Of a DNA stretch of 64,000 nt, positions 10,488-22,808 are shown piece by piece. Numbering within the stretch: position 1 is the first letter of the stretch; every line of letters begins with the position of its first letter. This DNA comes from Dermatophagoides farinae (Eukaryota; Arthropoda; Arachnida; Sarcoptiformes; Pyroglyphidae), in assembly GCF_024713945.1 (NCBI RefSeq), contig NC_134681.1, positions 2,418,001-2,482,000 on the forward strand. Reading direction: 5' to 3'. The notes under the pieces are model-generated. The model worked only from the letters and a program-made list of their open reading frames with translations, was not told the DNA's origin and made no database searches. Position numbers and translations under genes: made by a program.

Positions 10488-13022
10488 GCACCAGAAATCA
10501 TGATGAATGAAAAAAAATTTTTTTTTGATTCACTGATATTTTACGGTTTCATGATCATGATTTTCTTTTTTTCTTACACTATATATATGGCCAAAATCAA
10601 ATCGAATTTGTTTGTTTGTTTGTCTGATTTTTTCCCGTTCTCCATTTGATCATGTTGACCAAAAAAAAATAAATTATTTTAAGCTTTAAATATCAAACAT
10701 TTGAAAGTGATAATTAAATATTTTATTTTTGCCCTTTTTTTCAATAAAAAAAAAGACATTGACCGGTTAAAAAAAACATCATCACTGAAAGGTCATTAAT
10801 AGCTGACAACAACAACAACAAAAAATGGGACAAATTCCTTGTAATTTTAACATTTTTTTTCTATTTGATGAAGCTCATCTAACCTAGATTATTATCTATA
10901 TAACATGTTAGATATACACACACAGATAGATGTATTATTCATACCATCAATCAATCAATTGGCTCATGTTCATGGCTTTTTATTTTTATTTTTTGGCATA
11001 TCTTCTATATCATTATAATAATGACAAAATGCATTGGATTTCAAAATGTAACAATTTTTTTTTTTTTGATTTTCTGTTACATTCGATAATAATAATAATG
11101 GACCAGATGTTCTATTAGTTCAAAATTGAGAACATATTCATTCAATTGTTTAATGCGTATTAAGTGAAAGTTTTTCATTTTCACTTTTTTTTTCGACATT
11201 CATCAACAACAACATTTATTCAATTCAAATTGTTTCTTTTTTTGTATCGCCCAATAATTTTCAATGAAAAAATAAAATGGAACAACCAGATGAGATGTGA
11301 ACAAAACAAAACAAAACAAAACAAAAAAACTGTATTTATTCTTTGGCCCAATGACACACAATGAAATTGTTCTTTTTTTTTTGTTCGGTGTTAATGATTA
11401 TTATTTATGGATATATTAAACACAATTATTTGTGGTCAATTGAAAAGCAAAAAAAAAATTTGATGCTTTGAACTAGATTTTTTTTTCTTTCTCTACATCT
11501 CCTCCCCCATTGCAAAAAAAATAATGATGAAATTATTGAATAAAAAAAATTAATACCGATGATGATGGTGATGGCAAAATCGTGATTCGATCATCCAAAT
11601 GTGGAACCAAAAAAAAAAAAACGACGAAAATGGAAAATTTTTTGGCCCAACAAAAAAAAAATGAAATCAAATCAAATCAACGATCAAAAAGGAAGAAAAA
11701 AAAAATAAATTCAAGAGGCCTGTGTGTTTGAGATCTATTTCTTTCCAATGAATGATGAAGAGAAACCTAGCATTTGTTCATCATTGAGAATTGTTGTTCG
11801 AATGGTGTTCTGAGCGGCGTTCTATGTTATTTTAGTGAAATTTTTTTTTCAGTCATCTTTTTTTTCGGAAAAAAAGCTAAAATCTTTCCAGGTTTGTTTT
11901 CATTTTTTTTTCTCATTTTTTTCTATTTATTTTGATTTTTATTCGAGTGTACAGTTTGTGTGTGTGTGTGTGTAATGGAATCGCAGGATTTCAACAATTT
12001 TTTTTTTCGTTGCAAAAATTCAAATCAATCATTCTTGAGACAGTGTTTGTCTGTGTCTCGATAAATAAAACACAGTGTGTTCAATCGATCAGGAAAGAAA
12101 ATGAGCAAGAATTTATCTTTTTTTTTTTTTTGGTTGTTTGTTTGTTTGTTTGACTCACGGTCTTCATTGATGATAATTGTCTGACTTGTCTAGTGAGTGT
12201 GAAAAAAAAGTAAAAGTGAATTATCTCTGTGTGTGTGTGTGTCTAGTTCATTTGGTCATGATCATCATCATCATCAACACTGGTCATCGGTCAAACAAAA
12301 CAAAACAAAAAGGTCTAGCTGGTCATACATAACATTAATATAGTATGTATAGATCAGGCAGATAGCTAATTAAAAGTGCAAGTGGCAATGGTTATTGTTT
12401 AAAGTAATAATCGAAGTAGTTGTTTGGTCGGTCGTTCGTTTGATCGATTTTAGCTTTTGGGGTTGTTACCATCTATCCATCCATATTTGGACTAGATTCT
12501 TCATCATCATCATCATCATCATCATCAACAACAACAACTTCTGACATTCCATACAACAACATAAGCGAAACTTTCTTCATTTTCTATGCTTGTTGCCGGT
12601 TTCGGTACCTCTGGATTTTTTTTTAGTGGGTATCGAACAGGTATATTCAGGCATATACAGGTGTGTGTGTGCATGTGTGTGTGTTTATTATGGTTGTTCA
12701 TTGATTGAATTTTTTTTTTCATTTCATTCCCTTATTTCTTAATGGTCTTTATTCAGTTGATAAGTGTTTGTTTGTCTATTTGTCTGTTGTATTCTGCCGC
12801 ATACACACATACACACACACACGAACACACGGTCCCAAAAAAAAATAAAAAAAAATTGCTTTGGCCCAGTTTTTTGATTTCTGCATTTTTTTGTTGTTGT
12901 TGTTGTCGAAAAAAAGACTTGAAAATTTTTCCACTTTTTTTCTGGGTTTTTCATTCCAGTGAAAATCATCTTGTTGTTCTCACTTCTTCTTAGTCTTAAT
13001 TTTTTTTGGATCCAGAAAAAAA
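10488..13022. other. Intergenic, no gene seen
   Basis: About 2.5 kb of AT-rich sequence with poly-A/T, AAAC repeats (around 11300), GT repeats (around 11955, 12225 and 12660) and a CAT run (12500-12530). It presumably holds the 3' UTR of the gene to the left and the promoter of the gene to the right. Open frames are short and repetitive. Confidence 0.65.
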
Positions 13023-14916
13023 ATGTTATCAAAAAAATTTCCATTCATCATTTCAATCATTATCGTTGTCATCATTATTTCTGACCATAATGAATCAATC
13101 AATGCATTATCATTTCCAACGATAATTAATCCATTAAGTTGGTATTATTGGCCACCATGTAAGTGTGTTACATTCTGTATACAGTAAATTGTTTTTCATG
13201 TCCATTCAAATTTTTTTTGTTTTGTTTTGTTTTTGAATAGTAAATATCAACAACAGTAATAGTAGCGTGAATAATGGCCAAAATATTACCACCACCAATC
13301 ATATTAATATGTCAAAATATCTACAGATATTACAATCGATTTTTCCGAAAAATATTACTGGCTTCTCATCATCATCATCATCATCATCATCAACCGAACC
13401 GATAGTTTCTGATTCCACAACAATAACCGCATCAACAGAAACAATAAAATTGCCCATTAAAACGGAAACGGATACTGAAAAAACAACAATGATACCAACA
13501 ATGACAACAGCGGTTATTGATCAAAGCATGAAGCCAATAAAAATTGATGAACCATCACTACAATCATTTATGATTAATAAAAATGATGATGAAAATAATT
13601 CAATTGTCTACAATGATCTACAAGGACGTAATACACAACAACAACGGCAAACTGAAAATTTAGAAACAACAACAACAACGACAACAACGATGATGATGGA
13701 TATGGAGATGACTACAAATACCGGTTATTATATGCCGATAAAATCTCAGTCAAGAACATTTTTCAATAATAATGATGATGATGTTGTGGATAATAATCGA
13801 GAACGAACAATAGAATCATTGATGCATTATTCCAATCAAAATGATGATAATAATAAAATGCCAACAACAACAACAATGGCCAATGATGATATGATGATGG
13901 TTAATCAAAATAATTATGTTGATAATAATCAAATTTATGATTTTAAACTACTTGATGATGGTAATTCAAGCAATGGTGATATAACAACAACAGCGAAAAC
14001 AACAGATATGATGTTAAAAATGCTGAAAATGATGACCACTACTGCTGCAAATACACCGCCATCATCAACAATAGAACAGACAACATCAACAACAACAGCA
14101 ACGGAAATGGTGAATATTCCGATTGAAAATTCATCTGAAATGGCAATAAAAATAATGCCCATTATGGAACCAATCATTAATTTGACAATGCCGATGAATG
14201 ATGCCGATAATGATGATGATGTTGATGATGAACATATGATACGTATGAAACATTTATTACAAATTGTTGGTGGAAAATATTGGCAACCAACAACAACAAC
14301 AACAACATTGGCAAATCAAAATGATGATGATGAATCGAATGAAACTATTTTGATCAATCAAAATCAATCAACGATGAACAACAACAATGATGAGCAACAA
14401 TCAACAATCATTAATAATAATATGGCAATCGAAACAACGACGATGAATCCATCTACAATGGTGATGATAATGACAACCAATAACAGTAATATTGATGGAT
14501 CATATAACAATAACAATGATAATGGTAATGACAATAAACAATCAGCTCAATCATCAATCATCAAAATGGTTGAACCACGAATATTATTATCAAATAATCA
14601 TAATGGTGGTAATGGTGATATGAATCCTTTCATACAAGATTTTCATGATGCATATTATTCAAATTCAGCCATATTTGATGATCTTATGAAACGTTATCCA
14701 ATGTTTGAACGTACGAATCGTGCTATGAATCATTTTAATGATGATAATCTTGATGAATTGATTGCTTATGGATTGGATGAACAACAACAACAACAACGAC
14801 GACGACAACAAGATGTTGAATTTTCTTCCAATGATATTGTTGCAATTAATAGAGCATTTTTCGGTTTCAATATTGAAGAACATGTACCAATGATTAGAGA
14901 AAGACGATTCATTTAA
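13023..14916 (+). CDS. Predicted secreted Thr/Asn/Met/Asp-rich protein, unknown function
   Basis: Two exons, 13023-13158 and 13241-14916, with an 82-nt intron (GTAAGT...AATAG) in phase 1; 603 aa. Exon 1 encodes a clear signal peptide (MLSKKFPFIISIIIVVIIIS) and a short hydrophobic/aromatic stretch, NPLSWYYWPP. Most of exon 2 is microsatellite-coded low complexity: Ser, Thr, Asn, Met and Asp runs with scattered NxT/S sites. The last 95 or so residues differ, being ordinary sequence with acidic and aromatic residues (FIQDFHDAYYSNSAIFDDL, RYPMFERTNRAM, AFFGFNIEEHVPMIRERRF), and look like the only folded part. No family recognised. It sits next to another secreted low-complexity gene on the same strand. 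Confidence 0.7.
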
Positions 14917-15293
14917 TACAATATATAAACACACACACAAGAACATCAACGTTTTCAAGTTTTTATTTACGGTTCAATAATTCATATAATCAATTGATTA
15001 ATTAAAAGACCAACCAAAAATGACAATTTAATTATATTGTAAATAGAAAATAAAATTTAAATTTTATTATTTGCCGCCAACAAGTATGAATGTTTTGGAA
15101 ATTTATTTTGAAAAATAGAAAAAAATGAGAAATTACGGCAAGTTTTTTCTCATTTTCCTTTCTGGAAATTTTTTTCCCACTCACTGAAGCACATGGTACA
15201 CATCATCAATTCACTATTGTGTGTGTGTGTGACTGAACGAATTTAACTGACTTGTAAAATAACATTGTTTTTGATTTACCATTGTGTTAAAAG
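14917..15293 (+). other. Short intergenic spacer before RINT1
   Basis: 377 bp. Apart from the AATAAA at 15049 and a short GT run near 15220, nothing recognisable; the RINT1 promoter and 5' UTR must lie here. Confidence 0.6.
15049..15054 (+). promoter_or_regulatory. Candidate polyadenylation signal AATAAA
   Basis: AATAAA 133 nt after the stop of the secreted Thr/Asn-rich protein gene and 240 nt before the RINT1 start. Confidence 0.45.
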
Positions 15294-17806
15294 ATGGATG
15301 ATTTTGATAAATCTTCGAATATGAATTCGAAACAATTAAATTCAGATGAAATAAAAAAATCTGAAATGATTAATGAAATAAACGATATGCGTAATCAATT
15401 ATTCAATCGATTAGTACATCTAGATTTGAGTGCGAGGAAATTGCGAGAAACTATTCGAAAATTTGATGCAAAAGTTGTCGAAGCCAAAGCATTTGTTCGT
15501 GTTCACAAAGAATCTATCGATGATGGTTCGATCGATATTGATCGACCATTGGCTAATGTAATGCTTTGTGAACGAGCCAAATCGCTGGCACAATTGATGA
15601 AAATGGCTCAAGAGAAAATGACTCGATTGAGACAAGAAACTGGCATACTTCGAAATCAGTATCGTGATTTTGCTATCGAAACAATTGGTTTGAAGATAGC
15701 AGTACTTCATGGTGATTATATCGCTCTTGTCAAATATTTTGATCTCTTAATACAAATCAAAGTATCGGAATCATCACAATTGTATACAATGCTCAAAGAG
15801 TTTTTCATTGAAGATATTTATGAAATTGTTCCATTGATGGCCGATATTTTCAAATACACATTTAATCATATTGGCTGGCCACAAATTAACAATGCTCCGG
15901 GATCAGAAACTTCAAATCATTTGTGCCAATATCGATCATTATTTTGTAAACTATTTCGATTCCTATTGGAATTGGAACATGGTATTTTTCCTAAATCTCC
16001 GATTCCAAATTCGGAAACAATTCGATTGACTATTTTTGATTCAAATAACAATGATCGTGTAATTTATCATGCATTCGAATTGTTGTTTGATCCATTTGTT
16101 AAACGATTTGATTATCATTTTATGGATCCCGGTTCGAAATTGAACGATTTACAACATGTAAGTGTTTTGATTTGAATTTTTTTTCGAAATTTCTCTTTAT
16201 CTTTTTTTTTGTTTAATAGCCCGAATGGTTTCTTTGTTCATTAGAACAATGGATCACAGTGAATGAGAAATTTTTTCGTGATTTAGTCGATCCAGTATTA
16301 TTGGATTTTTTCGGTGATGATGGAAAATCTGCTACGGTAATTTATTGATCATTTCGATAAATCGATTCTTATATTAACATATTCTTTCTCATCTTATCAA
16401 ACACAGGTTGAATTGATTTCATGTTTTGTAAAATTGATTGAAAAGAAGTTGCAAGAAGATTTGCCAAAAATGGCCGATGATGATCTCATTTTTATCCGTA
16501 CAATGGATGAACTTGTCATTTTCAGTGAACAAGTTAATTTAATTGTACCGGATTTGTATGAAAATGATCCGAAATTGAATCCATTGTTTGTGATTTTTTC
16601 TGATAATCAAAATTTTAAACGTTTTTTCAAAATTGAACGTAATCGTAAGTAATGTAATCATCATGTGTTATTAATGAAAATATTGACATTTTTCCTGTCC
16701 TACACACAACAAACAGGTATCAATGAAATCATTGAAGCTATATTGGATTCAGAAACTTCTTGGCAATTGCTTTTTGGACATGATTTAACATTCGATAGTA
16801 AATTTATTATCTGTGAAGCTGCGGATGAATTTGCATCGCTTGTCAATCGTCAAATTGGTTTGTTTGATAAGGAAAACTCTAATTTGAATCGGTATTCATT
16901 TTTAATTTTTCAACTTTTCAATTTCTTTAGAACGATCTAAACATATTCCATTGGAAGAGTTACGTGCCGAATTCTTGCATTCAATTATCGATATGATTGA
17001 TGATTATCGTTTACGTTTATCACAATCAATACATGATTTGCAAGAAAATTGGCCGTTTAGTGATAAATTTTTTGGCATTCTAAACACGTTTGATTTCATT
17101 CATTCAATATCGGTGGATTTTGTCACTAAACAAACCTTTCCGCAATCTGATTCGGATCGTGTGAATAAAATGTTTATCCATATGATTGAAGAGATAACTG
17201 ATCGTATTATCAATACAATAGTATCGGACTTTATCAGTAATCTTTTTTCGTACAAACAATTGAAATGGCATGGAATGTCATTGAAAGACGAAAAACCATC
17301 CGAAGTGACAAAAGAAGCTGTTACTTTATTCAATGATATTTCAGCCAAAATTTATTGGATTCAGAAAAATATTTCGAAGAATTTGTTCAATCGTTTGATC
17401 CACGAAATTGCCGGTCGTTTGCAGGATGCATTTTTTGATAATTTCATTATGGAATCGCAATTTAACAGAGATGGCATCAAACAACTACAATTTGATTTTG
17501 AACACACATTTAAAGCTATTTTCATTGCTTATTCAGATCGTAACATTGTTTTTACATTCTCGACGTAAGTTGTTGATGATTTAGATTCTTTTTAAATACT
17601 AATTCCTAATCTATTCCCACCAATACAGTATTTCCGATTGTCTAGTCGTATTCAATTTGAGTCCACAAACTTATCATATTGTTCAGGCACGACATAAAGT
17701 GGATAGTGAAAGCGAATTTCGAATGTATTTACAAACATTGGGCATCTATAGTTTGAAACCATCCACTGTTTTGGCATTGATCGATCGACGTGTTGGATTC
17801 AACTGA
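15294..17806 (+). CDS. RINT1: RINT1, subunit of the NRZ/Dsl1 Golgi-to-ER tethering complex
   Basis: Six exons: 15294-16157, 16220-16336, 16407-16644, 16717-16857, 16931-17564, 17629-17806; introns of 62-73 nt, all GT...AG and in frame; 723 aa against about 790 in human. RINT1 with ZW10 and NAG forms a tether that captures COPI vesicles at the ER. The N-terminal 120 residues are charged and helical, suited to the coiled coil that binds ZW10. The RINT1/TIP20 domain then shows FELLFDPFVKRFDYHF followed across intron 1 by PEWF, the characteristic 'PLKKRF.YHF...KPEW' block. The final exon has the usual C-terminal ending (LSPQTYHIVQ, then LKPSTVLALIDRRVGFN). No sign of decay. Confidence 0.88.
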
Positions 17807-18016
17807 TGTGATGAATTTTTTTTTTTTTGATATCTAAATATTTTGATCGTTTTCTTTACGACAAACACATACATACAACATGGCTTTCAACAACAACAAT
17901 TAATCAATCATTCGAGTTTTTGTTTTTCTTCTTAATTTTCCAATTAATATTAATCATTATCATTAATAATATAATTATAATTCTTATTGATAATTGAAAA
18001 AGTTTAATGAATCAAA

Positions 18017-18022
18017 AATAAA
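18017..18022 (+). promoter_or_regulatory. Candidate polyadenylation signal AATAAA (RINT1)
   Basis: AATAAA 211 nt past the RINT1 stop, inside the 380-bp convergent spacer (17807-18186) shared with DHRSX. Nothing else is recognisable in that spacer. Confidence 0.5.
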
Positions 18023-18186
18023 TCATATGTCATTAACCGATGAAAAAAAATGGAACAGTTGTTTGTTTGTTTTTTGGTGTTTGCAAAAAAAAACAGAGTT
18101 TGCGGTGTAAAATTTGACAAAAAAAAAATGAATTTCATTTCAAAATTTAGTTTTTCGCTCTCGCTACATACAAACAAAAATGATGA

Positions 18187-19401
18187 TTAATAGGCCAATA
18201 TTTGTGGTACTTTAAATTCTGGATATGTTTGATTATAATTTTCAATAAATTTTGCCAATTGTTTACGTGTTAATTCGGCCAAACGATTTTGATAAATTTT
18301 GTTCAATGAAAATTTCGATGAACGTAAACGTGCACAATCTTCATAATAATAGCCACTGGATTCAATTTCGGTTGATAATGCACAATAGATGACAGTTTCG
18401 GCACCTTCATCGGCCGTCTATATTGATAACAAGAACAAGAAGAATTGTTAATGTAAATTATAAAAAAATCAAATCAAATACAATACACATACACGAAACA
18501 GGAATGATGCTAGCCATGGAAATAATCGTACCCACCAAACATATTGATAAAGACCGGTCATTGCAACACCTGGATGTAAACTATTGATCAATATACGATA
18601 TGATTGACCAACATCCGTACGTAACCAATCGGCCATATAATATGTGAACATAATTTGACATAATTTTGATTGTGCATATGCATGGAATGGTGAATATGGT
18701 GTATGCTGGGATTGTAGATCATCAATGAATAAACAACGTGGATAATGTGTCGATGATGATACATTTACAACACGTGCTGGACCATTTTTGTCATTCGTTT
18801 TATTCAATGCCGGTAATAATAACCATGTAAGCAGTACATGACTAAGATAATTAATTTGATAATGATATTCAAAACCATCGGTGGTGAAATTTTTATCAAC
18901 AAACATAACGCCAGCATTATTGATCAATATATCAAGATAACCATATTCTTTATTGAACCGTGCAACAAAATCAAAAACACTTGACATTTCACGAAAATCT
19001 ATTGGCCATACCAATATGTTGCCACCATTGATTGTTGGCCGTACTGATTCTCTTGCTTCTTCGGCCATTTTATCTCTTTCTAATTGGCTTGATGCTGACG
19101 ATGTAACAATTACAATACAACCACGACGATATAGATCTTTAGCCGCTGAAAGACCAATACCACGTGAACCACCTGTCACAACGGCAACATGATTTGTTAA
19201 ATCGTTCGGTATATCCGGTTCATTTGATGATAATTTTCGTACTTTTGTTGATAATTTTCTTCGTATTTCTTTCAATACATAACGTGCACCAAGTAGATAA
19301 AGTTGTATGGCTGTTATTATTGTAAATACTGTATCGATGATTTTTGTTGGAAATATACCATACATTAAATGCCAAAATTTATAATCATTAATGGCCAACA
19401 T
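18187..19401 (-). CDS. DHRSX: DHRSX-like short-chain dehydrogenase (polyprenol/dolichol pathway)
   Basis: Two exons, 19401-18493 and 18417-18187, joined in phase 0 by a 75-nt intron; 379 aa. A hydrophobic N-terminal segment (about 20-37) anchors it, as in DHRSX. The Rossmann fold begins at about residue 72 with VAVVTGGSRGIG, matching TGxxxGxG; NNAG is followed by VMF, and the catalytic residues are Ser in VNVSSSTHY and Tyr-Lys in YAQSK. DGFEYHYQINYLSH and LHPGV...TGLYQYVWW also match DHRSX, more closely than retinol dehydrogenases. Human DHRSX has been reported to act in dolichol synthesis, oxidising polyprenol and reducing dolichal; assigning that role here is inference. The C-terminal exon (ADEGAETVIYCALSTEIE) is the usual SDR ending. 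Confidence 0.83.
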
Positions 19402-19642
19402 TTTTTTTTCGTTTCTTGGATTAACAAAATGATGATGATGATTAACAACAACAACAACAACAAAAACAACAACAACAATGATGATGATGATAACAAAAAT
19501 AACAACAAATTCTACGTTTTGTTACAAACAAATTTATTTTTCAAAACAAATCATTGATCATTGATTTCATTACCACTCGTTTTTGATTCTCTAAAAAATG
19601 AAAAAAACCAAACAAATTAGATTTTCAATCAAAATAAACAAA

Positions 19643-19678
<36 letters not shown>

Positions 19679-20918
19679 ATACACATTTAACAGAATTAAA
19701 AATCAAAAAAATAATTGACCTCCATCGTCAACACTTGATTTGCAACTTTAGTCATTCAATCAATGTGGATGATGATTATAAAATTATATACAACGTGTCA
19801 TTTGTCGTTATGTGTTAAGAGGTCATTCAATTGATGATTTCTTTATATATTTGTGTGTGTGGTATGTATGCATGTATGGTCAATGAATTTTTAGCATCAA
19901 ATTTTTTTTCTTGTTGTTGTTGTTGTTGTTTTGGTCATGTGTGTGTGTGTTTGTGTGTCTATGCATCTGTGTGATTATATTGATGACCTATCTATCTATC
20001 TAACTTGTTGATCAAAATTAGTTTATTCAAAAAAAAAAGAAAAAAATCTCTTTATCAATAATCTAATCTTGTAAATCTAAACACTATGTTGAAGAAGACG
20101 AAAAGATTTTCTCTTTCTAAAACCAAAAAAAAAAAAAATGTGGAAAAAAACGATAAAAATTGAATTTACACGGCAACAACAACAACAACTTACGATTTAG
20201 ATTTTGTACATTGTCGTCGATATTTGTGGAGCGTTGTTGTTGTTGTTTTTTTCATTTGTGCTCGACGAATAAGAAAAAGAAACAAAAAAAAATGATGTTT
20301 GCCCACTGACCAATGATGAAATTGAATATTAGAAACGAGAAACGAAAAATTTTACGGATAAAATTTATTGAAAGAAATTGAAAATCCAGTTTCTCATTTC
20401 TTCTTCACGATCAGATTTCACCGGATCAAATCTGGTAAAGTAGTCTTGACAAGTTTTTTTTTACTCCACCACGCTATCTTTTTGCAAACTGAAAACAAAA
20501 AATAAAATTGTCCGAAGCAAGTTTCTCATTTGTTCCCGTAGAAATTTTCTACTTTTTTTTTGCTACAGATATCTGTGCTTTTGACAAATTTCTCTATTTT
20601 TTCGCAAGTTTTTGTGAATTCTTTATTTTTGTTGTTTCGGTTGTTTTTCTGATTGCGTGCATATCAATCAAAAAAGAAAACTTTTTCAACAAGACAAAAC
20701 GAAATTTTATTTTTTTTTCAAATTATTTATTGATTTATTATGACAAAATTTTACATGCACACACTCACACACACACACACATCGATTAATCGATAAATTC
20801 GTAATGAAAGAAAGAAAAAAAAATTGAGAACGAAATCAAATGAAATCAAAAACAAAACAAAACACACACGCACACGCACACACACAACTTTAGTGGATTG
20901 AATTACAATAAAAATCAT
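19402..20918. other. Intergenic between two minus-strand genes, no gene seen
   Basis: About 1.5 kb: promoter and 5' region of DHRSX and the 3' end of the class B receptor gene. It contains AAC/ATG runs (19430-19510), a CA microsatellite (19646-19677) and GTT runs (19912, 20230). A TTTATT at 20706-20711 could be the receptor's AATAAA on the minus strand. Confidence 0.6.
19646..19677. repeat. (AC)16 microsatellite
   Basis: Uninterrupted AC repeat of 32 nt, the longest dinucleotide tract noticed in the window. Confidence 0.95.
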
Positions 20919-22808
20919 TTATAAATCAGTATGTTTAACAATATTATTATCATTATCAACAATAATTTGGTTATTACCATTTTCATTTGATCTAATTATC
21001 ATTGTTGATGATGATGAATGTTTCGATGATGATTGTGGTGGTGGCTTCAAATGATTGTTGTTATTGTTGTTGTTGTTGAAAAATCTACCCGTTGACATCA
21101 TTGGTGATGATGAACGTGAACTTGATGTCGTTATTGTCGTTGCCGTTATTGGTAAACGATGTCCATTATTATTATTACGATTATCTTGTTGTTGTTGTTG
21201 TGTTTGTTGTTGATTGTTGTTAACAATTAATGATGAAAATGAATTTGATCCATTACTTTGACGTCTTAAACGATTCTGTTGTTGTTTGTTTTGGTTACTA
21301 CCAACTCCACCTGGTGGTATATTTGTGCCACTTGATAATGGGTTTGCTAAACTCATTCGTCTTCTTGACCATGCTGCATTTAAAACGGTTCGTACCTTTA
21401 ATAACAAAAACAAAGGTTTGTAAATTTATCATTGAGCGATATATCTTAAACAAACACAATTGTGAACTAACCTCTTGATTTGTAAAACAATATAGTACCG
21501 ATACAATAATGCCCTGTACGGATTGAAACATAACATTGATGACAATATAGATGCTAACCAATTTACGATTAAATGTTGATGGATTATATAATACGACAAG
21601 ATGATGTATTCCTTCAATTTCGAAATGGAAAGATGGAAATTCAACAACAACAGAAAACAATTTATATCTAATATATTTACCCAATAATGGAATTAGAAAT
21701 GCCGTTGCTTTAATGGCTTTCATTGTGACAATATCCGATTTGTTATCGGCCCGTAATTTCATCAATAATATACGTATAATGTTGATAAGAAATAGAAAAT
21801 TGACAGCAACACAGATAATCATCGGCACACTGACGATGAATATTGTATTACTATTACCGAAACCTTCCCAACAAAGTTTCTCGCCAACTGATGACAGAAA
21901 TTCAACGGATAATGCCCATGCCAATACACAAATAGCCGGAAATATCCAACCAATAAAATAATAACCAAATAAATAGATTCGTGTATTCTGATGGAATGGT
22001 GCCAACAATGTTTTATGGAACAGGAAACCTTCAACAAACATCCAATTAATTGTTGCCATCGATGAATAGATATTCAATGCTTTCAATGATTTACAAAACC
22101 AAGGTAGACTAGTTGATATGTCTAATTTTTGTATATTAACCAATAAATTCATTATAATATATAGACAACAATTCATCAATAATGCAATGCATAGATTCTT
22201 GTGTACTTTGATACGTAAACATTTCAATGGCCTGTATACAGAGAATTGTAGAAGAATGAAAATGAAAATGTCAAATCAATGATGATGATGATGATGAAAA
22301 TGACACTCACTTGAAACTAACAAATATAACGATCGATATAATTAATGAGACCATTGATGCGATTAATAATAATAATGCAATATAACTGACAACACCTTGT
22401 ATACGAGCAGTGGTTGAGGAATCTTTTTCTTGCATTGCCAATAGATTTAAACAATCAGTATAATTTGTCCAATTATTCCAGCCCCATTGTCCATTCGATC
22501 CACATTGACGACGGGCATATAATGTTTGCCGTTCATAATCATCGGCATCAACATTGCCCATTGTTGTTGCAAATATTTTATGACATGGTATCTGTACGGT
22601 TGTATTGGATTTAGATTCAGGCCATTGAAATATACCATCCCACCATGATTCACACATTGGATCTTGATCCAATTGATTATTATTTCAATTTATGAGCAAT
22701 GAAAAAAAATTGAATATAAAATCCATTAAAAAAAATCTATAATTTCAACTTACCCGATGACGATGATGATGATGATGATGATGATGAACCAGTCGATATT
22801 GTTGCCAT
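20919..22808 (-). CDS. Class B (secretin-family) neuropeptide GPCR, PDF/calcitonin-receptor-like group
   Basis: Five exons: 22808-22754, 22662-22311, 22231-21681, 21611-21472, 21395-20919; 524 aa. Exon 1 codes 18 residues, mostly Ser from a TCA repeat. Exon 2 carries the hormone-binding domain: CESWWDGIFQWP, then Cys in IPC, RRQC and TNYTDC. Seven TM helices follow, with KVHKNL, WMFVEGF, ECL2 CWEGFG, NIIRILLMKLR, KATAFLIPLLGIHH and CFTNQEVR typical of the family. The intracellular tail (about 150 aa) is Asn/Gln/Ser-rich. The intron at 21680-21612 is 69 nt and stop-free, so unspliced RNA would read through it. Only four of the six conserved ectodomain cysteines are present. Subfamily is uncertain: PDF, DH31/calcitonin-like or CRF-like. 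No signal peptide is visible in exon 1, so another first exon may exist. Confidence 0.82.

Noticed and set aside
12500-12530. Regular CAT repeats resembling a repeat-spacer array
   Set aside because: Simple microsatellite with no spacers; the DNA is eukaryotic, so no CRISPR.
21612-21680. Extra 23 residues in the class B receptor between PLLG and IHHL read from the uninterrupted frame
   Set aside because: Good GT/AG borders, and removal restores the family pattern PLLGIHH; treated as an intron.
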